The position numbers were made by a program, and so were the translations under genes. Source: an uncultured Spirochaetia bacterium (GTDB taxonomy: Bacteria; Spirochaetota; UBA6919). From it: DNA of 6,149 nucleotides. The stretch covers positions 1 to 6,149 of the forward strand of contig CAJXGR010000208.1 of the NCBI GenBank assembly GCA_913053665.1. The letters run 5' to 3'. This document shows, piece after piece, positions 6,005 through 6,149 of the stretch (within the stretch, counting starts at the first letter, position 1; each line of letters begins with the position of its first letter). Under the pieces are notes generated by a model. The model did not search any database, had not been told where the DNA came from, and was given only the letters and a program-made list of their open reading frames with translations.

Positions 6005-6049
6005 ATGTTAGTCAAATACAGATTGATCTATTACGGTATCATCCAATGA
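6005..6049 (+). CDS. Possible 14-codon coupling ORF between rimO and pgsA
   Basis: An ATG at 6005 opens a 14-codon frame (MLVKYRLIYYGIIQ) whose TGA (6047-6049) overlaps the pgsA ATG (6046-6048) as ATGA. GGAGGG at 5987-5992, inside the end of rimO, lies 12 nt upstream and could serve it. pgsA itself has no clear Shine-Dalgarno, so translation of this short frame could deliver ribosomes to it. The peptide resembles nothing I know, and the frame may be chance. Confidence 0.3.
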   Translation: MLVKYRLIYYGIIQ

Positions 6050-6149
6050 AACGGATAACATGTGCTAACTTGTTGACCATATCACGATTCATACTGATTA
6101 TACCTTTTCTATACTTTTTATTTCTTGGTGAAGATAATCTATTTAGCTT
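6046..6149 (+). CDS. pgsA: CDP-diacylglycerol-glycerol-3-phosphate 3-phosphatidyltransferase, N-terminal part
   Basis: Only the first 34 codons are present; the gene runs off the right edge. PgsA is an integral membrane enzyme that makes phosphatidylglycerophosphate, the first committed step to phosphatidylglycerol and cardiolipin. The visible part reads MKRITCANLLTISRFILII followed by more hydrophobic residues. The N-L-L-T-x-x-R segment entering the first membrane helix is the hallmark N-terminus of PgsA. The catalytic CDP-alcohol phosphatidyltransferase motif would lie beyond the window, so another family member such as PssA is not strictly excluded. A position just downstream of rimO is a known arrangement for pgsA. 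ATG 6046 is the only ATG, GTG or TTG in frame after the rimO stop. No good Shine-Dalgarno precedes it, and its start overlaps the stop of a 14-codon frame. Confidence 0.8.
   Translation, partial: MKRITCANLLTISRFILIIPFLYFLFLGEDNLFS

Overview
The window is ordinary AT-rich bacterial chromosome. I see no phage, transposon, CRISPR or tRNA/rRNA sequence. The gene set (a GlgD-like protein, a stand-alone carA, a small MORN-repeat protein, rimO next to pgsA, plus two lineage-restricted hypotheticals) fits a free-living or anaerobic spirochaete. Clostridia cannot be excluded, and this placement is an inference from style and neighbourhood, not from a marker gene.

Layout. Positions 1-171 hold no assignable gene. 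They contain three copies of a 7-nt motif at an exact 11-nt period (26-54) and a perfect 18-bp hairpin (57-95). Positions 172-1744 encode two unrecognised proteins 19 nt apart: a soluble, helix-rich, cysteine-free protein and a membrane-anchored protein with a GAF-like cytoplasmic part. A 187-nt gap (1745-1931) with inverted repeats follows. Positions 1932-4185 hold a GlgC/GlgD-family protein that has lost the catalytic nucleotide-binding motif, tightly followed by carA, the glutaminase subunit of carbamoyl-phosphate synthase; carB is not next to it. A convergent minus-strand gene (4292-4546) encodes an 84-aa MORN-repeat (YwqK-like) protein. Positions 4553-4711 are a divergent promoter region. 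Then come rimO (4712-6001) and the start of pgsA (6046 to the window end), linked by a possible 14-codon coupling ORF.

How the genes relate. rimO and pgsA are housekeeping genes for ribosomal protein S12 modification and anionic phospholipid synthesis. carA supplies ammonia for carbamoyl phosphate, used for pyrimidines and arginine. The GlgD-like protein is probably a non-catalytic partner or sensor in glycogen/ADP-glucose metabolism. The two 5' hypotheticals look like a small operon of unknown purpose. I do not find a clearly new multi-gene system. The points most worth a second look are the GlgD-like/carA pairing without carB, the unknown two-gene module, the ATGA-coupled mini-ORF before pgsA, and the 11-nt-period motif at the left edge.
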